A DNA stretch of 64,000 nucleotides from Azospirillum brasilense (GCF_022023855.1 NZ_CP059449.1:496001-560000), one strand, 5' to 3'; counted from the stretch's first letter, positions 1 to 8,628 are shown. The notes: generated from the sequence alone by a model not told the origin. Numbers and translations are program-made.

Positions 1-803
1 AAGGCACCGTCGCGAGCACGCGGCAGCGTCTCTGGCGGCACCGCCAAGCGCGGCTCACGGGCTCCGACCCAGGCTCGGAGAGCGTAGGCGTGTTGACCAC
101 CGGCGATCAGGCGCGCGACCAACGCGAGGATGCGCAATATTGTAAAGGAGTAGACCGGCCCATAGTCACCCAGCTGCCGCCAGCCCTGGGCAAGAGTCTC
201 CAGCAGGTCCTCCCGCTCCGGAGTGGGATCGAGAGGCGGCGGGTCACTGGCGAAGTGCCGGACGTCGGCGCCGCAGGACCAGCAGCAGACCCCGTCGTGC
301 CGGTCCTGCCGGAGAACGCTGAACGGTTCGTTGCACGCGGGACAGCGGTCGAGCAGCAGGCGGTTGTGCGTCGGGCAGACCGTGAGGAAGGCGAGGCGCC
401 ATTCGAGGCGCAGAAACGGCACGGCGTCCTCGGCGAGGCACAGCGGGCAAACCTGTTGGCCGAAGCATCGCTTCGCCTTTTCCCGCCCGGCCGGCGGGAG
501 CCAGTCCAACCTACCGAGACCGTCGTCCCGCTCGAACGCTATCCCGGCCCACCGGCGGAAGGTGGATTGCTCCAGCGCCGCCACCGAGGCCCCGGTCTTG
601 TCGGCCATCATGCTCAGCAGGTGGAAGTCGGCGTAACAGTCCAGGTCGCGCGGATTGCGGTCGCCGCCGGGTTGGAGAATTCGGTACAGGTCCGCCGGCC
701 GGAGCCCATTGCCAGCCGCAACACGGGCGAACCAGGACGAGAAGGACTCACCTTGCAGGAGTGCGGGGCGTCCCGGCCAGAGGTCTTTGGCGATCGGCGG
801 CAT
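1..803 (-). CDS. tniQ: TniQ-family transposition protein, C-terminus outside window
   Basis: An open frame reads leftward from an ATG at 803 and runs off the window edge after 267 codons without a stop. A ribosome-binding site GGGAGG lies 6-7 nt upstream. The start MPPIAKDLWPGR...GESFSSWFARVA, then cysteine pairs CPLC, CPTH...RCPAC and CCWSC, is the usual layout of the TniQ N-terminal domain with its zinc ribbon. TniQ/TnsD proteins act as target-selection adaptors between a target DNA and the TnsC/TniB ATPase in Tn7-, Tn5053- and CAST-type transposons. Here it would be the gene nearest one element end, since only palindromic DNA and a tRNA gene lie to its right. Which transposon class it belongs to cannot be told, because the transposase genes are not in view. 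Confidence 0.85.
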   Translation of the reverse strand, partial: MPPIAKDLWPGRPALLQGESFSSWFARVAAGNGLRPADLYRILQPGGDRNPRDLDCYADFHLLSMMADKTGASVAALEQSTFRRWAGIAFERDDGLGRLDWLPPAGREKAKRCFGQQVCPLCLAEDAVPFLRLEWRLAFLTVCPTHNRLLLDRCPACNEPFSVLRQDRHDGVCCWSCGADVRHFASDPPPLDPTPEREDLLETLAQGWRQLGDYGPVYSFTILRILALVARLIAGGQHAYALRAWVGAREPRLAVPPETLPRARDGA

Positions 804-1017
804 CCGAAACCTCCCGAACCGTTGAGCCTTATGGCCTCATGATCGGGAACGGCGGCTCGCGTGTCTTGGAGGCGTCCGGGCAATCGCCACATGCCTCCCG
901 CCGCACACCGCCGTATGATTAGGTCTCTAAGGACTCCACTCTGACGGCGATCCCTTTAGGCGAGAGGGATCCGAAAACCGCATGCGCGGGCGCACGCCGG
1001 CCTTTGGAGGACGCGCA

Positions 1018-1128
1018 ATGCTGTCTGAGCGCGCAGCAGGCGCGTCAACCCGTTGGAACTGCTTGTGTTTTGGGGAGATCGACGGTTCGGAACCGCCTCG
1101 CTTATGCGTGATGCATTCTCACGTATAA
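1018..1128 (+). CDS. Possible 36-residue small protein, unknown
   Basis: ATG at 1018 follows a GGAGG located at 1006-1010 with a 7-nt gap, an ideal ribosome-binding arrangement, and the frame stays open for 36 codons to a TAA at 1126. The product starts MLSERAAGAS and has three cysteines and no clear membrane segment. Its 3' end overlaps the 1100-1130 stem-loop, which would be unusual for a conserved gene. Only the start signal supports it, so it may be chance. Confidence 0.22.
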   Translation: MLSERAAGASTRWNCLCFGEIDGSEPPRLCVMHSHV

Positions 1129-1130
1129 GC
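1100..1130. repeat. 12-bp stem-loop 3' of tRNA-Ser
   Basis: GCTTATGCGTGA at 1100-1111 pairs with TCACGTATAAGC at 1119-1130 with one G-T wobble around a 7-nt loop. No T-tract follows on either strand, so it is not a normal intrinsic terminator. A role at the element end or as a protein site is possible. Confidence 0.6.
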
Positions 1131-1188
1131 GGCAAGTGTCACTTAAAGGGGAAAGCGACATTCGTTTGAGCGTTCGCTCGAATGAGAG

Positions 1189-1278
1189 TGGCGGATGGGG
1201 GGAGATTCGAACTCCCGATACCCTCGCGGGTATGCCGCATTTCGAGTGCGGTGCATTCAACCGCTCTGCCACCCATCC
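1189..1278 (-). tRNA. tRNA-Ser (anticodon CGA)
   Basis: On the minus strand the acceptor 5' strand GGATGGG (1278-1272) pairs with CCCATCC, followed by discriminator G and an encoded CCA at 1191-1189. The anticodon loop reads CTCGAAA, giving anticodon CGA. A long variable arm (CATACCCGCGAGGGTAT) marks a type II serine tRNA, and the T-arm GTTCGAATC is canonical. The gene decodes UCG, a common serine codon in this high-GC genome. Its 3' end faces the tniQ side, the usual geometry for tRNA-linked integration. Confidence 0.97.
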
Positions 1279-1310
1279 GCTGCCCCGTTTCCGGGGTGGC
1301 GCGGAACCTA

Positions 1311-1326
1311 CCCAAAAGCTTTTGGG
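1311..1326. repeat. Perfect 16-bp palindrome between tRNA-Ser and rplU
   Basis: CCCAAAAGCTTTTGGG is a perfect palindrome upstream of both the tRNA-Ser gene and rplU, which diverge from this region. No T-run follows on either strand. It may be an operator-like site, or chance. Confidence 0.4.
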
Positions 1327-1378
1327 GATGCAAGCCCTTGTTTGCAGGAAAATGAACGGGAAAATGCCACCATGCCTG

Positions 1379-1407
1379 TTGACTCCCGGTGGCCCATCAG
1401 TTAAATC
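1379..1407 (+). promoter_or_regulatory. Probable sigma-70 promoter of rplU-rpmA
   Basis: TTGACT at 1379-1384 and TAAATC at 1402-1407 are separated by exactly 17 nt and lie about 80 nt upstream of the rplU start. Good match and good placement for the ribosomal-protein operon. Confidence 0.6.
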
Positions 1408-1487
1408 CCCGCTCTCACGAACGGGCTTGCACCTCAAACGGTGGGCGAGCGGCCCTTCCGTTTGTTTTGAGATAGGCAGTGACGACG

Positions 1488-1805
1488 ATGTTTGCAGTGA
1501 TCCGCACCGGCGGCAAGCAGTACAAGGTCGCCAATGGCGACGTGATCCGCGTTGAGAAGCTCGAGGCCGAGGCCGGCGCTTCCATCACGCTCAACGACGT
1601 GCTGATGGTCAGCGACGGCGGCAGCACCACCCTTGGCACCCCGACGGTTGCCGGCGCTGCTGTGACCGCCGAGATCGTCGCCCAGGATCGCGGTCCGAAG
1701 ATCATCGTCTTCAAGAAGAAGCGCCGCCAGAACTACCGCCGTAAGAACGGCCACCGCCAGGACCTGACCGTCCTGCGCATCACCGGGATCAACGGCGCCG
1801 CCTGA
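1488..1805 (+). CDS. rplU: 50S ribosomal protein L21
   Basis: The product is 105 residues and begins [14 protein letters not shown], the signature start of bacterial L21. The C-terminal half has the basic [17 protein letters not shown] motif that contacts 23S rRNA. L21 is an early-assembling protein of the large subunit. A GTG at 1479 would add MTT, but the ATG at 1488 matches the family start and is better spaced from AGG. rplU is followed 33 nt later by rpmA, and the pair leads into obgE, the conserved bacterial order. A promoter lies at 1379-1407. Confidence 0.97.
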   Translation: MFAVIRTGGKQYKVANGDVIRVEKLEAEAGASITLNDVLMVSDGGSTTLGTPTVAGAAVTAEIVAQDRGPKIIVFKKKRRQNYRRKNGHRQDLTVLRITGINGAA

Positions 1806-1838
1806 ACGGCCGCCGACCAGTCACAGGAGTAACTCCCC

Positions 1839-2117
1839 ATGGCCCATAAAAAAGCAGGCGGCTCCTCGCGCAACGGCCGCGATTCCGCTGGCCGCCGCCT
1901 CGGCGTGAAGCGTTTCGGTGGCGAGAACGTCGTCGCCGGCAACATCATCGTCCGTCAGCGCGGCACGAAGTTCCACCCCGGTGAGAACGTCGGCATCGGC
2001 AAGGACCACACCCTGTTCGCCAAGGCGGACGGCACCGTGGCCTTCAAGCGCAGCGCCCAGGGGCGCACCTACGTCGCCATCCTGGCGGCGGAGGTCCCGG
2101 CGGTCGCGGCCGAGTAA
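1839..2117 (+). CDS. rpmA: 50S ribosomal protein L27
   Basis: This 92-residue protein opens [16 protein letters not shown] and continues [11 protein letters not shown], diagnostic for L27. Its flexible N-terminus reaches the peptidyl-transferase centre. There is no Firmicutes-type N-terminal cleavage extension, as expected for a proteobacterium. A CAGGAG ribosome-binding site precedes the ATG. It is co-transcribed with rplU and followed by an intrinsic terminator. Confidence 0.98.
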   Translation: MAHKKAGGSSRNGRDSAGRRLGVKRFGGENVVAGNIIVRQRGTKFHPGENVGIGKDHTLFAKADGTVAFKRSAQGRTYVAILAAEVPAVAAE

Positions 2118-2147
2118 TCTCGTCCGGCCCGTACGGTGTATTGGGAT

Positions 2148-2185
2148 AATCGGGGGTTCGGGCAACCGGCCCCCGATTTTCTTTT
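2148..2185 (+). terminator. Intrinsic terminator after rpmA
   Basis: AATCGGGGG (2148-2156) pairs with CCCCCGATT (2170-2178), followed by TTCTTTT. This stops or attenuates rplU-rpmA transcription before obgE. Confidence 0.85.
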
Positions 2186-2263
2186 GTTGATGGTGTGGTC
2201 ACCGCCCCCTTCCCACGGTTGGAGGACGGTGCGCAAACGGTAGATTGGCCGGCACGGTCCCCG

Positions 2264-3490
2264 ATGAAGTTCCTCGATCAAGCCAAGGTGTATCTGAAAA
2301 GCGGCGACGGCGGCCCCGGCGCCATCGCCTTCCGCCGCGAGAAGTTCATCGAGTATGGCGGACCGGACGGCGGCAACGGCGGCCGTGGCGGCGATGTCGT
2401 GATCGAGGTCGTGAACGGCCTCAACACGCTGATCGACTACCGTTACAAGCAGCATTTCAAGGCGCAGCGCGGCAACCACGGCATGGGCGCCAACCGCAAC
2501 GGCGCCAGGGGCGAGGACGTGGTCCTGCGCGTGCCGGTCGGCACCCAGATCCTGGACGAGGATCAGGAGACCGTGCTGCTCGACCTGACGGAGCCCGGGC
2601 AGCGCGTCGTCATCCTAAAGGGCGGCGACGGCGGCTTCGGCAACGCCCATTACAAGACCCCGACCAACCGCGCCCCGCGCAAGTCCCACCCCGGCTGGCC
2701 GGGCGAGGAGCGCTGGGTCTGGCTGCGGCTGAAGCTGATCGCCGACACCGGCCTGCTCGGCCTGCCCAACGCCGGCAAGTCCACCTTCCTGGCCGCGACA
2801 ACGGCGGCGCGCCCGAAGATCGCCGACTACCCCTTTACCACGCTGGCCCCCAACCTGGGCGTCGTCCGCGCGGGTGACGAGGAATTCGTCATCGCCGACA
2901 TCCCCGGCCTGATCGAGGGCGCGCACGAGGGGCACGGGCTGGGCGACCGCTTCCTCGGCCATGTGGAGCGCACCCGCGTGCTGCTGCACCTGATCGACGG
3001 CACGGCGGAGGACGTGGTCCAGTCCTACACCACCATCCGCAACGAGCTGGTCGCCTATGGCGGCAACCTCGCCGACAAGCTGGAGATCATCGGCCTGAAC
3101 AAGGCTGACGCCCTGCTCGACGAGGAGGTCGCGGAGAAGAAGGCCGCGCTGGAGGCGGCGTCGGGTGCGGAGGTGATGGTTCTGTCCGGCGCCACCGGCC
3201 AGGGCGTCCAGGCGGTGCTTTACCGCTTGCTCACGCTCATCAAACAGTCCAAGGAAGAGGAGCCCGACGTCATCCAGGCTCCGGTCACGCGCTCCATCCC
3301 CCGGCCCCCGGTCGGCCAGAAGATGGACGACGAGTATGCGGGCTGGAACGAGGAGACGGGCGAGTACGACGATCTCCCCGAAGACGACCCGGATGAGGGC
3401 GCGGCCGGGGACGACTGGGACGATGAAGGCGACGATGACGGTGACGACACCGAGCACAGCGGCAACGGCGACGACAACGCCAAAGGCTGA
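2264..3490 (+). CDS. obgE: GTPase Obg/CgtA, ribosome assembly
   Basis: The product is 408 residues. The N-terminal Obg fold (about 1-158) is glycine-rich ([18 protein letters not shown]). The GTPase domain starts near 160 with P-loop GLPNAGKS (about 167-174), then DIPGLIEGA for G3 and NKAD for G4. The tail after about 345 is very acidic (runs of D/E), as in many alphaproteobacterial Obg proteins. Obg binds the 50S particle and couples ribosome maturation to growth and ppGpp. The ATG at 2264 gives the family start [19 protein letters not shown]; an upstream in-frame extension from 2195 is not family-like. The acidic tail overlaps the start of proB. Confidence 0.96.
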   Translation: MKFLDQAKVYLKSGDGGPGAIAFRREKFIEYGGPDGGNGGRGGDVVIEVVNGLNTLIDYRYKQHFKAQRGNHGMGANRNGARGEDVVLRVPVGTQILDEDQETVLLDLTEPGQRVVILKGGDGGFGNAHYKTPTNRAPRKSHPGWPGEERWVWLRLKLIADTGLLGLPNAGKSTFLAATTAARPKIADYPFTTLAPNLGVVRAGDEEFVIADIPGLIEGAHEGHGLGDRFLGHVERTRVLLHLIDGTAEDVVQSYTTIRNELVAYGGNLADKLEIIGLNKADALLDEEVAEKKAALEAASGAEVMVLSGATGQGVQAVLYRLLTLIKQSKEEEPDVIQAPVTRSIPRPPVGQKMDDEYAGWNEETGEYDDLPEDDPDEGAAGDDWDDEGDDDGDDTEHSGNGDDNAKG

Positions 3491-4631
3491 TACCTCCTCC
3501 CTGCTCCCCACCCTGCTCGACGCGCGGCGGCTGGTCGTCAAGATCGGCTCCGCCCTGCTCGTCGACAGCGCCACCGGCCGGATGCGCCGCGAGTGGCTGG
3601 ACGCACTGGCCGACGACGTGGCCGCCTGCCGCAAGCGCGGCCAGGAGGTGGTGATCGTCACCTCCGGCGCCGTCGCCTGCGGGCGCGAGCATCTCGGCCT
3701 CGTCGGGCGCGCCCTGCGGCTGGAGGAGAAGCAGGCCGCCGCCGCCACCGGCCAGATCCGGCTCGCCGCCGCCTATCAGGAGACGCTGGCCCGCCACGGC
3801 CTGACCGTTGCCCAGGTGCTGGTGACGCTGGAAGACACCGAGGAGCGCCGCCGCCACCTCAACGGCCGCGCCACCATCGACACGCTGCTGAAGCTCGGTG
3901 CCGTCCCCGTCATCAACGAGAACGACACGGTCGCCACCGCCGAGATCCGCTTCGGCGACAACGACCGTCTGGCCGCCCGCGTCGCCCAGATGATCAGCGC
4001 CGACACGCTGGTCCTGCTGTCGGACATCGACGGCCTCTACACCGCCGACCCGCGCAAGGACCCTGACGCCCGGCACATCCCGGTCGTCCAGGAACTGACC
4101 TCCGACATCGAGAACATGGCGGGTGAGCCGCCACCCGGCTACAGCTCCGGCGGCATGGTGACCAAGATCGTCGCGGCGCGCGTGGCGCTGGCCGCCGGCT
4201 GCCGCATGGTCATCGCCAAGGGCAAGCGCATGAACCCGCTGGCCGCTCTGGAGCAGCGGCCCGAGCAGGGCGGCGCGCTGTGCACGTGGTTCCTGCCCGC
4301 CGCCTCCCCCTCCTCCGCCCGCAAGGCGTGGATCGGCGGCAACCTGAACGCCCACGGCGCGCTGACCGTGGACGCCGGCGCCCTGTCGGCGCTCGCCCGT
4401 GGGGCCAGCCTGCTGCCCGCCGGAGTGCGCGCCGTCGAGGGCGACTTCGAGCGCGGCGACGTGGTGGTGGTGAAGGCGCCGGACGGGCGCGAGGTGGCGC
4501 GCGGCCTGACCGCCTACGCCGCCGAGGATGCCCGCCGCATCGCCGGCCGCAAGAGCCACGAGATCGAGGAAATCCTCGGCTACCGGGGCCGCGACGAGAT
4601 GATCCACCGCGACGATCTGGTGGTGCGGTGA
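3435..4631 (+). CDS. proB: Glutamate 5-kinase
   Basis: ProB phosphorylates glutamate at the start of proline synthesis. The amino-acid kinase domain begins [17 protein letters not shown], with VTSGAVACG and INENDTV further on, and a C-terminal PUA domain covers about the last 90 residues. Length is 398 residues with the ATG at 3435, slightly above the roughly 370 of the family because of a Thr/Ala-rich leader. The ATG at 3423 is the alternative. The 3435 start has GAAGG five nucleotides upstream. It begins inside the obgE acidic tail in another frame, a 56-nt overlap suggesting translational coupling. proA, the next pathway enzyme, lies 2.7 kb downstream. Confidence 0.93.
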   Translation: MTVTTPSTAATATTTPKADTSSLLPTLLDARRLVVKIGSALLVDSATGRMRREWLDALADDVAACRKRGQEVVIVTSGAVACGREHLGLVGRALRLEEKQAAAATGQIRLAAAYQETLARHGLTVAQVLVTLEDTEERRRHLNGRATIDTLLKLGAVPVINENDTVATAEIRFGDNDRLAARVAQMISADTLVLLSDIDGLYTADPRKDPDARHIPVVQELTSDIENMAGEPPPGYSSGGMVTKIVAARVALAAGCRMVIAKGKRMNPLAALEQRPEQGGALCTWFLPAASPSSARKAWIGGNLNAHGALTVDAGALSALARGASLLPAGVRAVEGDFERGDVVVVKAPDGREVARGLTAYAAEDARRIAGRKSHEIEEILGYRGRDEMIHRDDLVVR

Positions 4632-5311
4632 GCGTTCCGATCGTGGGCCGCCCGCCCCTCCAGGCGATCCTGTGGGACATCGACGGCACGCTGCTCGACA
4701 GCGAGCCCTGGCACCAGCGCGCCACCATCGCGGTTTGCCGGCTGCACGGCCATGCCCTGTCCGACACGGACTACGCGGCCACGCTGGGCGTCGCCTTCCC
4801 CGAGCTGTACGCCCGGCTGCACGCCGCCCGGCCCATGGCCCTGACCTTCCGGGAATGGGCGGACGCCATCACCGACCTCTATCTGGAGCGCATCGCCGAG
4901 GTGGAGGCGCGGGTCGGCGCCCTGGCTCTGGTCGACGCCTTCGCTGAGCGGGGGCTGCTGCAGGCCTGCGTGTCGAACAGCGGGCGCCGGGTGGTCGAGG
5001 CCAACCTGCGCCACATGGGCAGCCCGCATTTCCTGTTCGGCCTCAGCCGCGACGACGTTGGCAAGGGCAAGCCGGACCCCGAGCCCTACCTGACTGCCGC
5101 CGCCCGCCTCGGCGTGCCGCCCGCGGCCTGCGCGGTGATCGAGGACAGCCCGACCGGCGCCCGCGCCGCCAAGGCCGCCGGCATGCTGACCATCGCCTGG
5201 CCGCAGCACGCCGACCTGCTGTTCGAGGCCGCCGACCATGTGGTGTCGGACCCGGCGGCGCTGGATTGGGATAGCCTGTGCGGCCTTGCGGAGCGCATGG
5301 CGGCGGACTGA
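4628..5311 (+). CDS. HAD-superfamily IA phosphatase
   Basis: This 227-residue protein starts at GTG 4628, overlapping the proB stop (GTGA), so it is translationally coupled. It has the nucleophile motif [10 protein letters not shown] near residue 17, a serine motif CVSNS, and a late KGKPDPEPY...[17 protein letters not shown] block, the full set of HAD motifs I-IV. The helical cap between motifs I and II indicates subfamily I. Relatives act on phosphoglycolate, sugar phosphates or nucleotides. The substrate cannot be assigned from sequence. Confidence 0.85.
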   Translation: MSVPIVGRPPLQAILWDIDGTLLDSEPWHQRATIAVCRLHGHALSDTDYAATLGVAFPELYARLHAARPMALTFREWADAITDLYLERIAEVEARVGALALVDAFAERGLLQACVSNSGRRVVEANLRHMGSPHFLFGLSRDDVGKGKPDPEPYLTAAARLGVPPAACAVIEDSPTGARAAKAAGMLTIAWPQHADLLFEAADHVVSDPAALDWDSLCGLAERMAAD

Positions 5312-5324
5312 CCGCTGCCGCTCC

Positions 5325-5350
5325 CTAAAGCGAATTTTCATTCGCTTTAG
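5325..5350. repeat. 10-bp palindromic hairpin (AAAGCGAA type)
   Basis: CTAAAGCGAA and TTCGCTTTAG form a perfect 10-bp stem with a 6-nt loop between convergent genes. A sister hairpin lies at 5418-5440. Probably a small dispersed palindrome or bidirectional terminator-like element. Confidence 0.6.
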
Positions 5351-5417
5351 ATTCACATGGCCTCATTTGCCGGCCGGGCTTCGGCCGCATGTGCGGCCGG
5401 GACCGCCGTCGCGGTCC

Positions 5418-5440
5418 AAAGCGGAATGCGTTCCGCTTTA
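5418..5440. repeat. 9-bp palindromic hairpin (AAAGCGGAA type)
   Basis: AAAGCGGAA (5418-5426), a TGCG loop, then TTCCGCTTT (5431-5439). It closely resembles the hairpin at 5325-5350 and sits just before the stop of the convergent TSUP gene. Confidence 0.6.
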
Positions 5441-5447
5441 GGGCGCC

Positions 5448-6191
5448 TCAGCCCTTCACGACGAAGAAATAGACGGTCATCGCCACGCCCACAACGATCA
5501 CGAACTTGCGCAGGATCGGCGGCGGGATGTGGCGGGCGATGGCGGCCCCGGCGTAGCCGCCGGCCACGGCAGCCACCATCATAATGAGCGCCTCGTTCCA
5601 ATAGACGGCACCGCCGAAGACGAAGGCCACCACCGCGACCGCGTTCAGGCAGCCGGACACCAGCGCCTTCAGCCCGTTCATCGCGTGCAGGTCGGTCAGG
5701 CCGAAGACGCCCAGCGTCGCCAGGATCAGGATGCCGATCCCCCCGCCGAAATAGCCGCCGTAGATGGCGATGAAGAACTGCACGATCAGCACCGTGCCGT
5801 GGCCGACCTTGAAGTTGCGGCGGATGTAGGCCGACACCTTCGGGCCGAAGGCGAACAGCACCGTCGCGAACAGCAGCAGCCAGGGGATGATCTCCTCGAA
5901 CACGCGCTGCGGCGTCCACAGCAGGAGCAGCGCGCCCAGCAGCCCGCCGATCAGGCTGACGCCCAGGAAGGCCGGCAGGCTGACCTCCTTGATCCGCCCC
6001 AACTCCCGCCGGTAGCCGTAGGCGCTGGCCAGAGCGCCCGGCGACACCGCCACCGTGCTGGTCGCGTTGGCGTTCAGCGGTGGCACGCCGGCCATGATCA
6101 GCGCCGGAAAGGTCAGGAAGCTGCCGCCACCGGCCACGGCGTTGAGCACGCCCGCGAAGAAGGCGGAGACGATCAGCAGCAGGGTCAGCAT
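5448..6191 (-). CDS. TSUP-family (TauE/SafE) anion exporter
   Basis: This 247-residue membrane protein has about eight hydrophobic segments. The N-terminal repeat contains GVLNAVAGGGSFLTFPAL and the C-terminal half GGYFGGGIGILILATLG, the paired glycine-rich motifs of the TauE/SafE (DUF81) family. Members export sulfite, sulfoacetate or other organosulfur anions, or take up small anions; the substrate is not predictable here. It reads convergently to the HAD gene, with two small hairpins between them, and lies downstream of the dihaem cytochrome gene on the same strand. Confidence 0.88.
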   Translation of the reverse strand: MLTLLLIVSAFFAGVLNAVAGGGSFLTFPALIMAGVPPLNANATSTVAVSPGALASAYGYRRELGRIKEVSLPAFLGVSLIGGLLGALLLLWTPQRVFEEIIPWLLLFATVLFAFGPKVSAYIRRNFKVGHGTVLIVQFFIAIYGGYFGGGIGILILATLGVFGLTDLHAMNGLKALVSGCLNAVAVVAFVFGGAVYWNEALIMMVAAVAGGYAGAAIARHIPPPILRKFVIVVGVAMTVYFFVVKG

Positions 6192-6298
6192 GGGGACACG
6201 GTCCGGCGGGTGGAAAAGCCCGCGGACTATGCCCTCTCGGCAAAGCTTACGGTACTGCGTTTTCGGCGGTGCGGTATTTCATACTCGCCCGGTGGGGT

Positions 6299-7150
6299 CT
6301 AGCGGGTCGGAGGAAGCGTACGGAGATAGGCGACCAGGGCGCCCAACTCACCGTCGCTCATGGACTTGTAATAATGATAGCCCATGGGAGGGCTCAGCCG
6401 GCTGCCGTCGGGACGTACACCCTCCGTTATGGCCTTGCCGATCTCCGCATCGGTCCAGCCGCCCAGCCCATGCTCCTTGTCCTGCGTGATGTTTCGGGAC
6501 ACGGCGTTGCCCCACGGCCCGGTGAAATTCCGCCCGCCGGCCCCGGTGCGGGTCGTGTCGAGCCGCCCGTCCGGCAGCATCGGCGTGTGGCATTCCATGC
6601 AGTGGCCGAGCGGGCCGGCCATGTACGCGCCGTACGTCACCGGGTCCGTACGCGGCACCTCCGCCACCGACCCGACCGGCGGTCCGTAGGCGGCGGGCAG
6701 CGCCATGCGGTACTCGGACTTCGGGACAGAATGCCGCACCGGCGGCACACTGCGCAGATAGGCGACGATGGCGCGCAGGTCGCCGTCCGACAGGCCGCGG
6801 TAGAAGCCGAAGGGCATCGGCGGGCCGATCAGGCTGCCGTCGGGGCGCTTGCCCTCGCGGATCGCCGTGATCAGCTGTTCGTCGGTCCAGCGCCCGATCC
6901 CCGTCTCCGGGTCCGGCGTGATGTTGGAGGCGTAGGCGGTGAAGGGCTCCTCGACGAAGGGCGTCCCACCGGCCAGTTCCTGTCCCGCGACCGGACCGTT
7001 CGGCCCCTGCGGCGTGTGGCAGTTGCCGCAGGCGACGATGCCGTTGACCAGGGCGCGCCCCCGCTCCAGCGGTGTTTCCGCCCAGGCCGATCCCCCCAGG
7101 CACACCACCCCAACGGCCACGGCGACGCCGCGGCGGACCAGCCGGTTCAT
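6299..7150 (-). CDS. Periplasmic dihaem cytochrome c
   Basis: The product is 283 residues with a Sec signal peptide ending near SAWA-ET (residue 24). Two haem-binding motifs, CGNCH (about 41-45) and CMECH (about 184-188), head two similar halves. Each half then has a GRWTDEQL/GGWTDAEI block and a PPMP/PPMGYHYY block with a probable Met ligand. This is the architecture of membrane-dehydrogenase cytochrome subunits. ATG 7150 is chosen because GGGAG lies six bases upstream; a longer TTG-type start is weaker. No dehydrogenase partner is adjacent, so the electron donor is unknown. It diverges from proA. Confidence 0.88.
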   Translation of the reverse strand: MNRLVRRGVAVAVGVVCLGGSAWAETPLERGRALVNGIVACGNCHTPQGPNGPVAGQELAGGTPFVEEPFTAYASNITPDPETGIGRWTDEQLITAIREGKRPDGSLIGPPMPFGFYRGLSDGDLRAIVAYLRSVPPVRHSVPKSEYRMALPAAYGPPVGSVAEVPRTDPVTYGAYMAGPLGHCMECHTPMLPDGRLDTTRTGAGGRNFTGPWGNAVSRNITQDKEHGLGGWTDAEIGKAITEGVRPDGSRLSPPMGYHYYKSMSDGELGALVAYLRTLPPTR

Positions 7151-7331
7151 GAAAGGCTCCCTCGCCAATGTTGCATGAGGGAACGCTAACCACGCAACAA
7201 TCCGCGGCCCAGGCTGAATGTTGAGTATTCCACTCAGCTTTTCGGCTTAACCGGCATGGCTTTCGCGGAAACGCAGGATCGGCTATGGTTCCGGCCCTTT
7301 TCAATTGGCGAACGCCACTGGAGTGAGACCG

Positions 7332-8612
7332 ATGTCCGCCCTGCTTGAGACCACCGACGCCTTGCACGATCAGATGCTCGCCCTCGGCCGCGCCGCCCGC
7401 GCCGCCGCGGCGGAGCTGGCGACCGTGCCAAGCCCGTCGAAGGATCAGGCCTTGCGGGCGGCGGCCGCCGCGATCCGCGCCCGCAAGGCGGAGATCCAGG
7501 CGGCCAACGACGCGGATGTCGCCGCCGCCAAGGAGCGCGGCCTCGCCGGTCCCATGATCGAGCGCTTGGCCCTCAACGACGCCCGCATCGAGGCGATGGC
7601 CAAGGGGCTGGAGGACATCGCCGACTTTCCCGATCCCATCGGCGGCGTCATCGCCGAATGGACCCGCCCCAACGGGCTGGCCATCCAGCGCGTGCGCGTG
7701 CCGCTGGGGGTGATCGGCATCATCTACGAGAGCCGCCCCAACGTCACTGCCGATGCCGGCGGCCTCTGCCTGAAGTCGGGCAACGCGGCGATCCTGCGCG
7801 GCGGGTCGGAGAGCATCCGCTCGTCCGGCGCCATTGCCGCCTGTCTGGCCGACGGGCTGCGCGCCGCCGGGCTGCCGGAAGCGGCGATCCAGCTCGTCCC
7901 GACCACGGACCGGGCGGCGGTCGGCCACATGCTGACCATGCGCGACTATATCGACGTGATCGTCCCGCGCGGCGGCAAGTCGCTGATCCAGCGCATCGCC
8001 GAGGAGAGCCGCATCCCGGTCATCAAGCATCTCGACGGCAACAACACCGTCTATGTCGATGCCGAGGCCGACCCGGAGAAGGCGCGCAAGGTGGTGATGA
8101 ACGCCAAGATGCGCCGCACCTCGATCTGCGGCGCCGCCGAAACCCTGCTGGTCGACCGCAGGATCGCCGACGCCGTGCTGCCGGTTCTGGTGAAGGACCT
8201 GCTGGACGCCGGCTGCGCCGTCCGCGGCGACGCCGCCGCCCAGGCCGCCGACCCGCGCGTGACCGCGGTGACGGCGGAAGACTGGGACACCGAGTATCTC
8301 GACGCCATCATCGCCTGCGGCGTGGTGGACGGTGTGGACGGGGCCATTGACCACATCAACCGCCACGGCTCCCACCACACCGACGCCATCGTGACCGAGG
8401 ACCCGGCGGCGGCGGAGCGCTTCCTGCAGCGCATCGACAGCGGCATCGTGCTGTGGAACGCCAGCACCCAGTTCGCCGACGGCGGCGAATTCGGCATGGG
8501 TGCTGAGATCGGCATCTCCACCGACAAGTTCCACGCCCGCGGCCCGGTCGGTGCGGAGCAGCTGACCAGCTACAAGTACGTCGTGCGCGGCGATGGCCAG
8601 ACGCGGCCGTAA
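7332..8612 (+). CDS. proA: Glutamate-5-semialdehyde dehydrogenase
   Basis: ProA (426 residues) reduces glutamyl-5-phosphate, the ProB product, to the semialdehyde in proline synthesis. Visible motifs are [27 protein letters not shown] in the NADP-binding part and the catalytic cysteine in [10 protein letters not shown] (about Cys266). The ATG at 7332 has GGAG upstream and gives [15 protein letters not shown]. The 180-nt divergent intergenic region contains a TGAGT-ATTCC-ACTCA dyad at 7222-7236 that could be an operator. A repeat block follows the stop, and nadD is then read in the same direction. Confidence 0.97.
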   Translation: MSALLETTDALHDQMLALGRAARAAAAELATVPSPSKDQALRAAAAAIRARKAEIQAANDADVAAAKERGLAGPMIERLALNDARIEAMAKGLEDIADFPDPIGGVIAEWTRPNGLAIQRVRVPLGVIGIIYESRPNVTADAGGLCLKSGNAAILRGGSESIRSSGAIAACLADGLRAAGLPEAAIQLVPTTDRAAVGHMLTMRDYIDVIVPRGGKSLIQRIAEESRIPVIKHLDGNNTVYVDAEADPEKARKVVMNAKMRRTSICGAAETLLVDRRIADAVLPVLVKDLLDAGCAVRGDAAAQAADPRVTAVTAEDWDTEYLDAIIACGVVDGVDGAIDHINRHGSHHTDAIVTEDPAAAERFLQRIDSGIVLWNASTQFADGGEFGMGAEIGISTDKFHARGPVGAEQLTSYKYVVRGDGQTRP

Positions 8613-8628
8613 CACGTCCATCCACGAG

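Larger units (their letters stand above)
804..1188. other. Non-coding stretch between tniQ and tRNA-Ser, probable element end
   Basis: This 385-base stretch holds tniQ's ribosome-binding site, one weak small ORF and a crowd of inverted repeats. These are GATCCCT/AGGGATC at 949-971, CGGTTC-G-GAACCG at 1083-1095, a 12-bp stem at 1100-1130, AAGTG-T-CACTT at 1134-1144 and GAGCG-TT-CGCTC at 1168-1179. A block at 1137-1160 begins TGTC and ends GACA, the kind of terminal tetranucleotide seen at Tn7/Tn5053-type ends. I infer a transposon end abutting the 3' side of the tRNA gene. Target-site duplication and the other end cannot be checked in this window. Confidence 0.4.

Noticed and set aside
90..842. 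Long plus-strand ORF opposite tniQ
   Set aside because: Its translation is low-information and the minus frame carries clear TniQ motifs and zinc cysteines; it is a shadow.
1136..1555. Plus-strand ORF across the tRNA-Ser gene
   Set aside because: The translation is the familiar antisense-of-tRNA artefact (GEIRTPDTLAGMPHFECGAF-type), with no start signal and overlap into rplU.
7222..7236. TGAGT-ATTCC-ACTCA dyad as a certain proA operator
   Set aside because: Five-base arms occur often by chance; mentioned under proA but not claimed as a site.
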